Shown here: piece after piece, positions 23,663 to 32,438 of the stretch
Numbering within the stretch: position 1 is the stretch's first letter
Layout of the letters: each line of letters opens with the position of its first letter
Assembly: GCF_025403375.1 (NCBI RefSeq)
Contig: NZ_JAMPTM010000027.1
Location: forward strand, 1-40,301
Origin: Frankia gtarii
GTDB taxonomy: Bacteria; Actinomycetota; Actinomycetes; Frankiales; Frankiaceae
Length of the DNA stretch: 40,301 bases
Direction: 5' to 3'
Notes under the pieces: model-generated
What the model saw: only the letters and a program-made list of their open reading frames with translations
Databases searched by the model: none
What the model was told of the DNA's origin: nothing
Program-made: the position numbers and the translations under genes

Positions 23663-25347
23663 GCCGGTTCCTGCTCTGGCTGTCCGGCGCGGACCGGGAG
23701 ATCCTCGGCCGGCTGCGGCACGACCGGGCCAAGTACGTGGGCGTGGGCAGCGCGGTGCTCACGACGGCGGCGATGGCCACCGTCTCGTCCACGTTCGCGC
23801 TGCGGATGGCGCTGAAGCTGCCGATCGTGGTCTGCCTGCTCGTCGGTCTCGGCTGGGGCCTGGCGATCATGGCGCTGGACCGCTGGCTCGTCGCGTCCGT
23901 GCAGCGTCAGGACCACTGGTATCTGAACGCGCTGCTCATGCTGCCGCGGTTGGTCCTGGCGATCCTCATCGGGCTGGTCATCTCGACGCCACTCGTCCTG
24001 CGCATCTTCCAGCCGGAGATCGACACCGAGATCGCCCAGATGCACGCGGAGGACGCGGCGGCGTTCGAACAGCGGATCACCACCGATCCGCGTAACCAGG
24101 AGCTGATCCGGCTGCGTGCCCAGCGCGACGCCCTGGTGAGAGTCGGCACCACCGGCGTCGACGTGAGCACCGACCCGGAGGTCGCGCCCCTGCAGAAGCA
24201 GATGGACGGGCTGCAGACCCGACTGGCCCAGGCGAATGCCGACGTGCTCTGCGAGAGCCTCGGCAACTGCCCGGGTCAGCAGAACAAGGCGGGCCAGGGC
24301 CAGCAGTACAACCTGAAGGTCTCCCTGCGCGACGGCATCCAGACGCAGATCAACCAGTTGCAGCCGCGCCTGACCGCGGCCATCAACGCCGCGCGCGCCC
24401 GCCAGCAGGCCGGCCAGTCCAGTGCGACGGCGAACGCGAAGGATCAGCTTCCCGCCCTCACCTCCCAGATCACCGCGCTGGAGACCGGGCAGCGCAACGA
24501 CCGGGCGGCGTTCAACCGCCAGAACAGCGACAACACCGGGCTGCTCATCCGGATGGAGGCGCTCGACCGCATCACCAGCGATCCCGACCACCGCACCCTC
24601 GCCAACGCGCACCTGGTGCTGCTGCTGTTCATCACGGCGATCGAATGCCTGCCGATCCTGGTCAAGTTCCTGATGTCGCTGGGCAAGCTCACCACCTACG
24701 AACAGGTCGTCGCGATCGAGGAACGCAACCAGCTCATCGCCGAGGAGGAGATGTCGGCACGGCGGCGGGCGACCATGCTCCTCGACGACCAGGACTCCTA
24801 CCTGGAGGCCCAGGTGACGAGGGACGAGAAGGACCCGGCGATCGAGCGGCTGGCCCGACGGACCGTCGCGGTCCAGGAGGAGGTCGCGAACGCGGCACTG
24901 GACGCCTGGCGCGACCGCGAGCTCGGCCGGATCCACGACTCCCTCGACGACTATGTCGCCACGGCGCCGCCGCCGGGCACGGGCAGCCTCCAGGTATCGG
25001 ACGGCCCGGCGGCCTGGTCGGGGCGGACGCGGGGCTGGGAGACGGCAGTCGATGAACCAGGAGTCCAGCCTGACCGTCCCGACCGGCCCGACCGGCCCAT
25101 GCCGCCGAACCGGCCGCCGGTAACGCCCACTCGGCCCACCCGTCCCGATCTTGACGTCCGGGTTCCCTACGACGAGGGCGACGAGGGCGACGAGGGCGAC
25201 GAGGGCGACGAGGGCGACGAGCCCACGCTCGCACCGGACTACGAGCCGCTGACCACCCGCCATGACCCGCCGACGCCGCGCCGTGAAACCCTGCCCCTCC
25301 CGGGTGAGCTGGCCTTCCCGAGCGACGACGACCGGCGGCTGGCATGA
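23659..25347 (+). CDS. DUF4407 domain membrane protein
   Basis: The product of about 562 residues matches DUF4407. It starts at GTG 23659 with SRFLLWLSGADREIL. Three membrane helices lie at about 24-47, 53-75 and 85-114, then a long Gln/Ala-rich coiled-coil region (118-310), then a fourth helix at about 316-338 (HLVLLLFITAIECLPILVKF). A cytoplasmic tail has a second helical stretch, a Pro/Arg/Asp repeat and an acidic DEG repeat. The four-helix layout with a large loop is usual for the family, whose role is unknown. It forms an operon with the Ig-like protein and faces the GTPase/GAP1/VWA operon. Confidence 0.8.
   Translation: MSRFLLWLSGADREILGRLRHDRAKYVGVGSAVLTTAAMATVSSTFALRMALKLPIVVCLLVGLGWGLAIMALDRWLVASVQRQDHWYLNALLMLPRLVLAILIGLVISTPLVLRIFQPEIDTEIAQMHAEDAAAFEQRITTDPRNQELIRLRAQRDALVRVGTTGVDVSTDPEVAPLQKQMDGLQTRLAQANADVLCESLGNCPGQQNKAGQGQQYNLKVSLRDGIQTQINQLQPRLTAAINAARARQQAGQSSATANAKDQLPALTSQITALETGQRNDRAAFNRQNSDNTGLLIRMEALDRITSDPDHRTLANAHLVLLLFITAIECLPILVKFLMSLGKLTTYEQVVAIEERNQLIAEEEMSARRRATMLLDDQDSYLEAQVTRDEKDPAIERLARRTVAVQEEVANAALDAWRDRELGRIHDSLDDYVATAPPPGTGSLQVSDGPAAWSGRTRGWETAVDEPGVQPDRPDRPDRPMPPNRPPVTPTRPTRPDLDVRVPYDEGDEGDEGDEGDEGDEPTLAPDYEPLTTRHDPPTPRRETLPLPGELAFPSDDDRRLA
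25171..25221. repeat. 9-bp in-frame tandem repeat (Asp-Glu-Gly)
   Basis: GACGAGGGC occurs five times, followed by GACGAG. It encodes a strongly acidic DEG tract in the tail of the DUF4407 protein. The copy number can change without shifting the frame. Confidence 0.95.
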
Positions 25348-25434
25348 CCGGCACCACGACGCTGAACGTGACGCTGAACGTATTGATCCCCGGACAGAAA
25401 CAGCCAGCCGACAGCGGTCGGCCTCCGCTCCCGG

Positions 25435-27309
25435 CTAGGGCGAGCTGGTGAAGCCGTCGTCACGGGGGAACGGGTCGTCGGCGGCGGGGAGCGGGTTGGG
25501 GCCGGCGGTCCGGGCCAGCTGGCCGGGCAGCTCATAGGTGAACGTGACATCGCCGTGCCCGCGGGTGTCGCCGGGCCGCAGTACCAGCGGCGGCAACCCG
25601 GTGATGCCGGGCGGCTGGTAGTCGATCACCAGGTCGATCCGGTCCCGCCCGGCCCGGCCCGCGGCTGGGGCGCCCCCGGCAGGCCGCCCGCGTCCCGACC
25701 GCCCGCGTCCCGACCGCCGGCCGCGGAGGCTGCCGGTGCCGGGGACCGCGACATCGTCGTCCCGCTCCGGTCCCAGGCGTAGTCGCCGGCCGCGCATCGC
25801 CACCCGGTCGAGCCGCCCGTCGGCCGCCTCGGCCGCCAGCACGCCTCTCAACCGGGGCCGACGGCGGTCGAGGAAGCCCAACGCGAACATCACCACCAGC
25901 ATGACCAGCACGATGATCTCGACGATGGCCGCCGGGTTCCAGCCAGCCGCGGCGGAGCCGTGCACGCGGGTCACCGAGCCGCGGGAGGCCGGGTCCATCC
26001 GCAGCCCGAACTCCGAGGTGAGCACGGCGCGCCAGGGCGAATCGACGGTGGTCTCCAATCTCAGCCCGCCGTCGACCCGGTGGCTACGTCGCACCGCCCC
26101 GCCGGTGCGTGCGGACCACCCCACCGGCACCTGGTAGACGCGCCGCTCCCCGGGGGCGAGGACGATACGTTCGGGCAGGCCACCACCGAGAGCACCGGCT
26201 GCCATGGCACCGACCGCCGGGGTGGTGATGGTCAACGACGGGTCGACGGAGACCACTCGGGCGCCGATGAGCTCCACCGGCAGGCGCCGTGCGGTCGAGG
26301 TCACCGTGACCTCGACGCTGCCGGCACCTGCGGTGGGGTCGACGTCGTCGAGCGTGCGACCAGCCAACGCCCAGCGCCAGCCGACCGTGACGACCGGGCC
26401 GCGCACGTCGGCGGCAAGCAGCTCGGCCGCCTTCCGTGCCCGCGCGTGCTGCTGGACGCGGGACAGGTATTCGGGAAGCTGATCGGGCGGCAGGGCCAGC
26501 ACGGTCGTCGTGGGCAGGACGCTACGCAACAGTGTCGCCCCCGCCCTGCCGGCGTCGGCGTTGTCGAGGGCGAAGGCGTAGCCGGCGATGTCGCGGCCGG
26601 CCAGGCGGGTGCGGACCCGCTCGGCGAGGTCGGTCCAGGGCCGGCCGGTCTCCGCGGGGAACGGCGAGTTCGCGGGAGGCTGGTGCCGCCCGTCGGTGAG
26701 CAGGATCACCGCGCCGGAGCGCGCCGCGTCCGGATGGTCGAGCAGGTCGACCGCGGTCGACAGGGCCGCGCCGATGTCGGTGCTGGCCCCGGTCGCGGTG
26801 GCCGGCAGCCGGCCGATCGCCGAGCGGGCGTTCGCCGCCGAGCCGCTGAACGCCACCTGGGGCACCTCGTCGAAGCCGACGACGGAGAGCCGGTCGGCGG
26901 GGTCGAGACTGGCGGCGAACGACGTCAGGGTGGACCGGACCGGGCCGTAGAGCCCGCCACGCGACATCGACGCCGAGGTGTCGACGAGCACGACGTACTC
27001 GGCCGGCAGGGTCGGCACGCCGAGGGCGTCGAGCACCGCCGTCCGCCCGAGCTGCGCCACCCCGCCAGCACCGGCCGCACCAGCCACGTCGCCACCGCCG
27101 GCCACGTCACCGTCGCCGGCCGCCGTCCCGGGCCCGGCCGCCCGCGCCGCGCTCGGGTTGCCCGGCACAAGGGCCAGCAGGATCGCCATGAGCAGCATCG
27201 GCAACACCGGCACCGGCACCGTGCGCGACGTCGTCGCCGATGATCGGCCGGCGCCCCAGAGCAGCCGCGGCCCTCGGCGGATGGAAGCCTTCCGACGTCT
27301 GGCTTTCAA
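25435..27309 (-). CDS. von Willebrand factor A domain membrane protein
   Basis: The product is about 624 residues. An N-terminal signal anchor lies at about 36-58 (PMLLMAILLALVPG). The VWA domain follows with a complete MIDAS: DTSAS at 110-114, TGASTDIG, and LLTDGRHQ. A beta-rich region and then a membrane helix near 461-482 (VEIIVLVMLVVMFALGFLDR) precede a cytoplasmic tail with Arg/Gly linkers. So the metal-binding VWA domain faces outside and both ends can reach the cytoplasm. The start is TTG 27309, embedded in the stop of the GAP1-like gene (TTGA). It is the last gene of the GTPase operon; VWA domains usually organise protein assemblies. Confidence 0.82.
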   Translation of the reverse strand: MKARRRKASIRRGPRLLWGAGRSSATTSRTVPVPVLPMLLMAILLALVPGNPSAARAAGPGTAAGDGDVAGGGDVAGAAGAGGVAQLGRTAVLDALGVPTLPAEYVVLVDTSASMSRGGLYGPVRSTLTSFAASLDPADRLSVVGFDEVPQVAFSGSAANARSAIGRLPATATGASTDIGAALSTAVDLLDHPDAARSGAVILLTDGRHQPPANSPFPAETGRPWTDLAERVRTRLAGRDIAGYAFALDNADAGRAGATLLRSVLPTTTVLALPPDQLPEYLSRVQQHARARKAAELLAADVRGPVVTVGWRWALAGRTLDDVDPTAGAGSVEVTVTSTARRLPVELIGARVVSVDPSLTITTPAVGAMAAGALGGGLPERIVLAPGERRVYQVPVGWSARTGGAVRRSHRVDGGLRLETTVDSPWRAVLTSEFGLRMDPASRGSVTRVHGSAAAGWNPAAIVEIIVLVMLVVMFALGFLDRRRPRLRGVLAAEAADGRLDRVAMRGRRLRLGPERDDDVAVPGTGSLRGRRSGRGRSGRGRPAGGAPAAGRAGRDRIDLVIDYQPPGITGLPPLVLRPGDTRGHGDVTFTYELPGQLARTAGPNPLPAADDPFPRDDGFTSSP

Positions 27310-30300
27310 GACTCGTCCCCCGGTCGGCCACGGTGCCGCACACCCTTGATGACCGCGCTGGCCCGGTCGGAAATCGCCCGGATGCCACCCCGGCCCTGGT
27401 CGCGTTCGACGAGGTCGGCGACGCCCGCGGCGAGCGGGGCCAGCCGGTTGAGGAGAATCGCACGGTCCGGCGGGTCGAGTTCGGCGGCCAGCGCGGCGAG
27501 CGCCTCCGTGCGCAGGCACAGCCGGGCCGGCGCGACCTCGGCGAGCCAGCCGGCAAGGTCGGCGGCGAGGTCGGCGCCCAGCCGGCCCGCCTGGATCTCC
27601 CGGACGGCCGGGGCCAGCAGGTCCGCCGCGGGCGGGTCCTCGGGGAACGCCGCCACCGCAAGCTCGCCCAGCAGCAGGAACAGGCCCTCGCTGTCGGTGG
27701 GTCGCCGGGAATCCCCGGCGGCGCGGGCGAGCACGGTGGCCAGCGGGGCCTCCTCCAGCTCGGCCGTCATCTGCCGGGCCAGGTCGAGATAGTCCGCATG
27801 GAGCACCGGGATGCCCCAGCCTGTCGCGTCCACGGTCGGGCGGCCGGGCCGCCTTCCGGCCGTGGCCTCGCCGGCCAGCACGCCGCGCAGGTTACGATCC
27901 GCCCGACGGATCATGGAAAGGCCGGTCGGGTCGGCGCCGTCGACTGCGCCGAGCAGCGTCGTCAGCAGGCCCGTCTCGAACAGGGCGACCGAGCCCAGGC
28001 CCGTGATGAACTCCGTGACGGGCAGTTCGCCCGCCTGGCCGCGGCACACGCCGCGCACCAGCTCGCGCAGGGCGACGCGAACGCTGAAGCCGGTGGGCAT
28101 CGCCCGCGGGTTCACCGCGCGCCGGGCGATCTCGTCCGCGCAGCCGACGACGATCTCCAGCGTGTCGACGCCGTCGGGTTGCCAGGCGCTCGCGCGCAGG
28201 GCCGCGAGCAGCTCCGCCGGGCGCACCCCGACCAGCAGGGCATCCGCGCACCGGTCTGTGACCGCCTCGACGTCGGGATCGGCCGGCAGGGCGCGGATCA
28301 GCGCAGTCAGGTGCTCGGCCCGGGTGGCCGGATAGTCGTCGGTGACGAGCCGGCGCCAGTCCTTGCCACCAGGCACCTGGTAGAGCTCACGGCGCCGGTT
28401 CAACACCCCGTACACCGCCAGCACCAGGGCGGCGGCATCCACCCCGTCGGCGGTGGCGACCTTGTACAGGACGGAAAGCATCGCCTGGGCGTCGGACTCC
28501 CCCGCGGGCAGCCCGTGCGCGGTGACGTCGGCCGCGAGCCCTGCCACCACCCGCTCGCCCGCCGACACGGTGCCCCGCCGGTCCCCCGCGTCCCGGCTCC
28601 CCGCGTCCCGGCCCGGCACGTCCCGGCCCTCCGCGTCCCGGCCCTCCGCGTCCTGGCCTTCCATGTCGCGGAGAACCGCGAAGTAGTCCAGGAACGCGGT
28701 TCGGTACGGCTGCGGCCCTCCCGCGTCGACGAACCGCCGGGCGAGCGGGACTCCGACCGCCGCCGTCAGCGCGAGCTCGAGCAGGTCGAGCCGGGCGGCG
28801 ATGGTCGGGTCGTCGCTGCGCCACTCGGCGAGCTCCGCCGCCCAGCCGCGGCGGTGTTCGTCGGGCAGCGCCGCCAGCGTGCGCAGGAGCCGGTCGAGCA
28901 CGGGAGAGATCGGGAACGGCAGCTCCGAGGGCCCGTTGCGGGCGAGACGGAGCAGGGTCAGCACGTGGCGCTCCCCGTGCCGGGCGACGCGTCCCACCGC
29001 CGACGCGGACGTCTGCCCGGCCCAGGCGTCGGTGAAGGCGACCAGCTCGCGGGCGGGGTCGGCGGACGCCAGCCAGGGCAACCAGTCGGCGCTCAGGTCG
29101 GGATCGACCTCGAGCAGCAGCGCGACCAGGTCGAGGAGCACGATGGCGGGCGCCGCGGCGAGCGCGTGACGGACATGCTCGGCGACGCGCTGCCCACGGC
29201 CCGCGGACAGCCGGCCGAGCCGGATCTGCTCGGCGAGGAACCGGGCGGGCGCCGCGGGCACTCCCAGCCCGGTCCCGGCCCACCGCTGGCCGTCCAGTCT
29301 GGGACTGACCACGTGGGCGGTCAGCGTCGACCAGAAATCGAGCGCGGCCGCCAGATCGGCCAGCCGGCTCGCCGCCGCCGGGTTCGGGTTTGGGTTCCGG
29401 CTCGGGCCCCGGTTCGGGCCCCACAGTGCCGACCAGGCGGCGCGCGTCACCGCGCCCATCAGCCGGGCCCGCTCGTCCGTGCCGACCAGGCCGCGTTCGG
29501 CCCATCTCGGCCAGGAGATGGCCAGGGCGTCCAGGCCGTCCGCGCCCGCGTCCACCACCAGCAGATGGGCGGCGCGTTCGACCTCGGCCACCGGCAGGGC
29601 GTCGACGCGCCCGGTGGCGAGCAGCTCCAGCGCATCGGTCGCGGTCGCGGTGCCCGCGGCGAACCGGCCGCGCAGGTGGGTGACGGGATCGGCGCGGGCC
29701 AGGCAGCCGACCGCGTACGCGGCGTCGTCAGCCGGGCGCGGCTCCGTCTCGGCGGCGAGAAAGTCGACGATCCGGGTCAGCGGCCAGGTCTGTCCCTCGA
29801 CCAGCCCGACGAGCAGCTGGTGGTAGATGCGGGCATCGCCGCGCAGCGGGCGCAGGATCCGCTCGCCCTGCCGCCACGGCGCGCCCGCGTGGTCGGCCCG
29901 TTCCCTGGCCCCGAAGCCGAGCCGGATGTGCCGGGCGCCGCCCTGGTCGAACCAGGTGCTGGCGACGAGGCGGGCCCGCTGGCCGTAGGGCAGCAGCGAC
30001 ACGACCGCGTCGAGGTAGCGCAGCCGGGTCAGCGCCTGGTCGGCCGGCTCGCCGACCGGCGCGCCGAGCACCGCCACCGGGCGGACGAGCAGCGTCGCCG
30101 CGGTCGCCGCCGCCGTCGACAGGTCCACGTCCAGCTCGGCCAGGGTCGCCTCGACGGCCGCGGCGCGCAGTCGGCCGACGGTCAGCTCGACGGTGTCGGC
30201 GCCATCCGGCAGGCCGTCGAGGTCGAGGCGGAGCGCGGCGGCGTACAGATCGGCGTAGGACACGGGGTTCTCGCGCAGGGCGGAGAAGGGGACGCAGACG

Positions 30301-30620
30301 AAGCGGGTCGCCGCGATCGGCCGGTGCGCGCCGTCGACGTGCTCCGTCCAGGAGCGGATGGCGACCCCCAGCACCGTGTCCGCGCCGCGTGGCGCGTAGC
30401 AAACCGTCACCCAGGGCAGCGACTCGCCGCTGGGGGCGGAGCGCGACCGGGCCGGCGGTGTGCCCGGGTTGAACCGGCGCAGGATCTGCTCGTACTGCGG
30501 CCGGGTGAAATAGCCGCCGCAGCGCAGCACGGCGTAGTCGTCGTCGCTGCCCGGCTCCTTCGACATCACCGCCCAACCGGCTGGCAGGCGCACGGGGTTG
30601 CCGGTCACCGGGGCGTTCAC
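27306..30620 (-). CDS. GAP1-like (GTPase-associated protein 1) large helical protein
   Basis: The product of 1104 residues has an N-terminal domain recognised from actinobacterial GTPase-associated proteins: GGYFTRPQYEQILRRFNPGT, LPWVTVCYAPRGAD, GVAIRSWTEHVDGAHRPIAA, TRFVCVPFSAL, and VSLLPYGQRARLVASTW. The remaining 800 residues are mostly helical, Ala/Leu/Arg-rich, with Asn-Pro and Gly-Arg-Asp linker repeats near 430 and 660. It starts with GTG 30620, overlapping the GTPase stop (GTGA), and its own stop overlaps the VWA start. GAP1 proteins are proposed to work with an adjacent GTPase in conflict systems; the direct function is unknown. Confidence 0.78.
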   Translation of the reverse strand: MNAPVTGNPVRLPAGWAVMSKEPGSDDDYAVLRCGGYFTRPQYEQILRRFNPGTPPARSRSAPSGESLPWVTVCYAPRGADTVLGVAIRSWTEHVDGAHRPIAATRFVCVPFSALRENPVSYADLYAAALRLDLDGLPDGADTVELTVGRLRAAAVEATLAELDVDLSTAAATAATLLVRPVAVLGAPVGEPADQALTRLRYLDAVVSLLPYGQRARLVASTWFDQGGARHIRLGFGARERADHAGAPWRQGERILRPLRGDARIYHQLLVGLVEGQTWPLTRIVDFLAAETEPRPADDAAYAVGCLARADPVTHLRGRFAAGTATATDALELLATGRVDALPVAEVERAAHLLVVDAGADGLDALAISWPRWAERGLVGTDERARLMGAVTRAAWSALWGPNRGPSRNPNPNPAAASRLADLAAALDFWSTLTAHVVSPRLDGQRWAGTGLGVPAAPARFLAEQIRLGRLSAGRGQRVAEHVRHALAAAPAIVLLDLVALLLEVDPDLSADWLPWLASADPARELVAFTDAWAGQTSASAVGRVARHGERHVLTLLRLARNGPSELPFPISPVLDRLLRTLAALPDEHRRGWAAELAEWRSDDPTIAARLDLLELALTAAVGVPLARRFVDAGGPQPYRTAFLDYFAVLRDMEGQDAEGRDAEGRDVPGRDAGSRDAGDRRGTVSAGERVVAGLAADVTAHGLPAGESDAQAMLSVLYKVATADGVDAAALVLAVYGVLNRRRELYQVPGGKDWRRLVTDDYPATRAEHLTALIRALPADPDVEAVTDRCADALLVGVRPAELLAALRASAWQPDGVDTLEIVVGCADEIARRAVNPRAMPTGFSVRVALRELVRGVCRGQAGELPVTEFITGLGSVALFETGLLTTLLGAVDGADPTGLSMIRRADRNLRGVLAGEATAGRRPGRPTVDATGWGIPVLHADYLDLARQMTAELEEAPLATVLARAAGDSRRPTDSEGLFLLLGELAVAAFPEDPPAADLLAPAVREIQAGRLGADLAADLAGWLAEVAPARLCLRTEALAALAAELDPPDRAILLNRLAPLAAGVADLVERDQGRGGIRAISDRASAVIKGVRHRGRPGDES

Positions 30621-31639
30621 CTCTTACGGGCGGCCGCCCGCGTGCTCTCCTCCAACCACAGGAATGGCTCCAGCACGTTGATCGGCCGGATCGAGCCGCG
30701 GATCCGCGCCTCCCCGCCGGTCTTGACGACGTTCGTGAAGTCGTGCGCGCGAAAGTACCCCGACGGCCCGATGTAGAAGCCGACCGACGAGCTGACGAAA
30801 TATGAGACTCGGTCGGGCTGGAAGTACTTGCTGATGCTGCCGCGGACCAGCCGGGCCGTGCCCTCATGGCTGTCGTCGCACAGCCGGTCGAAGAAAGCCT
30901 TCGCGAGGTTGTCGGGAACCCGGGGGATGCGCTCCGGCTCGTCGCCGGTGAGCACGACACCCGTCCGGAACGCCTGGCGGAACACCGCCGGCTCGTCGAA
31001 CTTCGTGACGCAGACCGCCAGGAAGTGCGGAAGTTTTCCGCCGCGTAGGCGATTGGCCTCGAAACACCGCCGGGTGACCTGCTCCAGGGTGCGCTGGAAG
31101 AACTCGAAGGCGTCGCTGTTGCGCTGTTCCCGGACCGGATCGAACAGATAGACCAGCCCGTCGCACATGCTCAGGTGGTCGAGCAGCAGCTCCCACTCGT
31201 CGGGCGCGTCGGCCTCGTCGTCGTCGAACACCGAGGCGGAGATCAGCGAGTTTTTCGGGGCGGAGCCGCCGAAGTAGCGGCCGGCCACATCCAGCAGCTC
31301 GACGACGAAGACCGTGTTCTCCGGGCGCGGGCCGCGGCGCAGGGCCCGGCCCGCGAGCCGACCGCCGCGCGGCGGCCCGATGAACCGCCAGCTCAGCGCG
31401 GTCATTCCCGGCGTCGCGGAGGGGAAGACGTGCTGGCTCTGCAACAGGTCGGTGTTCTCGGACAGGAATGCCCCCGCGTCGTCATCGGCGCCGATGACGA
31501 TCCAGGATGGGCTGCCCGGGACGCTGGGCTGACTGATCGCGGCGATGTTGAGCGCGGCAAGGAAGGTCGTCTTCCCACTCTGCGGGGCGCCCCACAGGCC
31601 GATGCGCGCGAGCTGCGTCGGCTGCCCCGCCGGGGCCAT
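30617..31639 (-). CDS. GTPase of the GAP1-associated type (DO-GTPase-like)
   Basis: The product of about 340 residues is a P-loop GTPase. Walker A is GAPQSGKTT (17-25), the Walker B/G3-like segment is LLDVAGR (115-121) and the base-specificity motif is TKFD (212-215), giving a complete G-domain set. The C-terminal half (FVSSSVGFYIGPSGYF, RPINVLEPFLWLEE) resembles the family found beside GAP1 proteins. ATG 31639 is preferred as it starts just before the P-loop strand; the frame extends to 31816 with a Cys-rich basic stretch that may not be translated. It is the first gene of the three-gene operon and divergent from the TIR gene. Confidence 0.82.
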   Translation of the reverse strand: MAPAGQPTQLARIGLWGAPQSGKTTFLAALNIAAISQPSVPGSPSWIVIGADDDAGAFLSENTDLLQSQHVFPSATPGMTALSWRFIGPPRGGRLAGRALRRGPRPENTVFVVELLDVAGRYFGGSAPKNSLISASVFDDDEADAPDEWELLLDHLSMCDGLVYLFDPVREQRNSDAFEFFQRTLEQVTRRCFEANRLRGGKLPHFLAVCVTKFDEPAVFRQAFRTGVVLTGDEPERIPRVPDNLAKAFFDRLCDDSHEGTARLVRGSISKYFQPDRVSYFVSSSVGFYIGPSGYFRAHDFTNVVKTGGEARIRGSIRPINVLEPFLWLEESTRAAARKR

Positions 31640-32438
31640 CACCACCGTGCTGGCCGAGCCCGGACGGCGGCGTCCGCAGCGCACGCCACGGCGCCGCGGA
31701 CGCCGATACGTGCAGGACGAACAGTGAAAATAGGGTGCCCCCCGACACGGCGCCGACCGCGAACCCGCTACGCCAGAACGACCAGCCCTTCGGCCACGTT
31801 CCGTCATGACTCGCACGCTCGACGCAACAATTTTGTAGCAGTATGGAACGATCTGGCCACCTGGTCAAGCCGCCCCGCGCGTCCGATTCGGTCTCAGGGC
31901 GGGTCGCCGCGCGGTGTAGGTACCGGATCCCGCCGAGGTGCTCCGCATCCCGACGGGCCGCCCGGCGCAGCAGCATGGTCGCACCGATCCCGGGCCGCCC
32001 CCAGCAAGACGCCGACCCCCGGCGCGCGCAGCGCGATCCAGGTCGAACAGGTCGAACAGGTCGAGGATGTCAGGCGACGACAAACTTCGCGGATCACTAC
32101 AGTCGTCGAGGCGGAATACCAGCCGCCGGCCGCAGTATTCTCGGTGGCGTGCCATTCGTCCTGGCCGTGGATAGAGCGAAGGTAATCCCGCGAAAGCAGC
32201 ACGGACAACTCCGCGAACCTCTCCCAGGCCCTACCAGGGCCGCCGGTCACCGACTGGTCGATCCGCCCGCGGCATTGCATTCCCCCCGGGCACGTGACCG
32301 ATTGTGCCAGCAAACGCACGCTATGGGCCCCCGACTCGGCCGCAACGTAAGATCGGCGAGCAGCATCCGGAGAGAGCCGCGGAACCCGGCGCAGACGGCG
32401 GCGGCGCGGCCGCTCGCCGGAGCCTGGATGCCGATGCA
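31640..32438. promoter_or_regulatory. divergent control region between GTPase and TIR genes
   Basis: About 800 bp. An AT-rich patch at 31825-31845 is a plausible promoter area for the GTPase operon. A minus-strand stretch at about 31690-31800 could encode a membrane helix (FAVGAVSGGTLFSLFVLHVS) but has no clear start. The 10-bp unit GGTCGAACAG occurs twice near 32041-32060. No other gene-like frame is convincing. Confidence 0.35.

Noticed and set aside
22861-25263. Minus-strand frame of 800 codons
   Set aside because: Antisense to the Ig-like and DUF4407 genes, whose membrane helices and coiled coil are clearly the real product.
27240-30776. Plus-strand open frame of 1178 codons
   Set aside because: It is antisense to the GAP1-like gene and composed of Arg/Gly/Gln/His-rich, low-complexity sequence, as expected opposite a high-GC gene.
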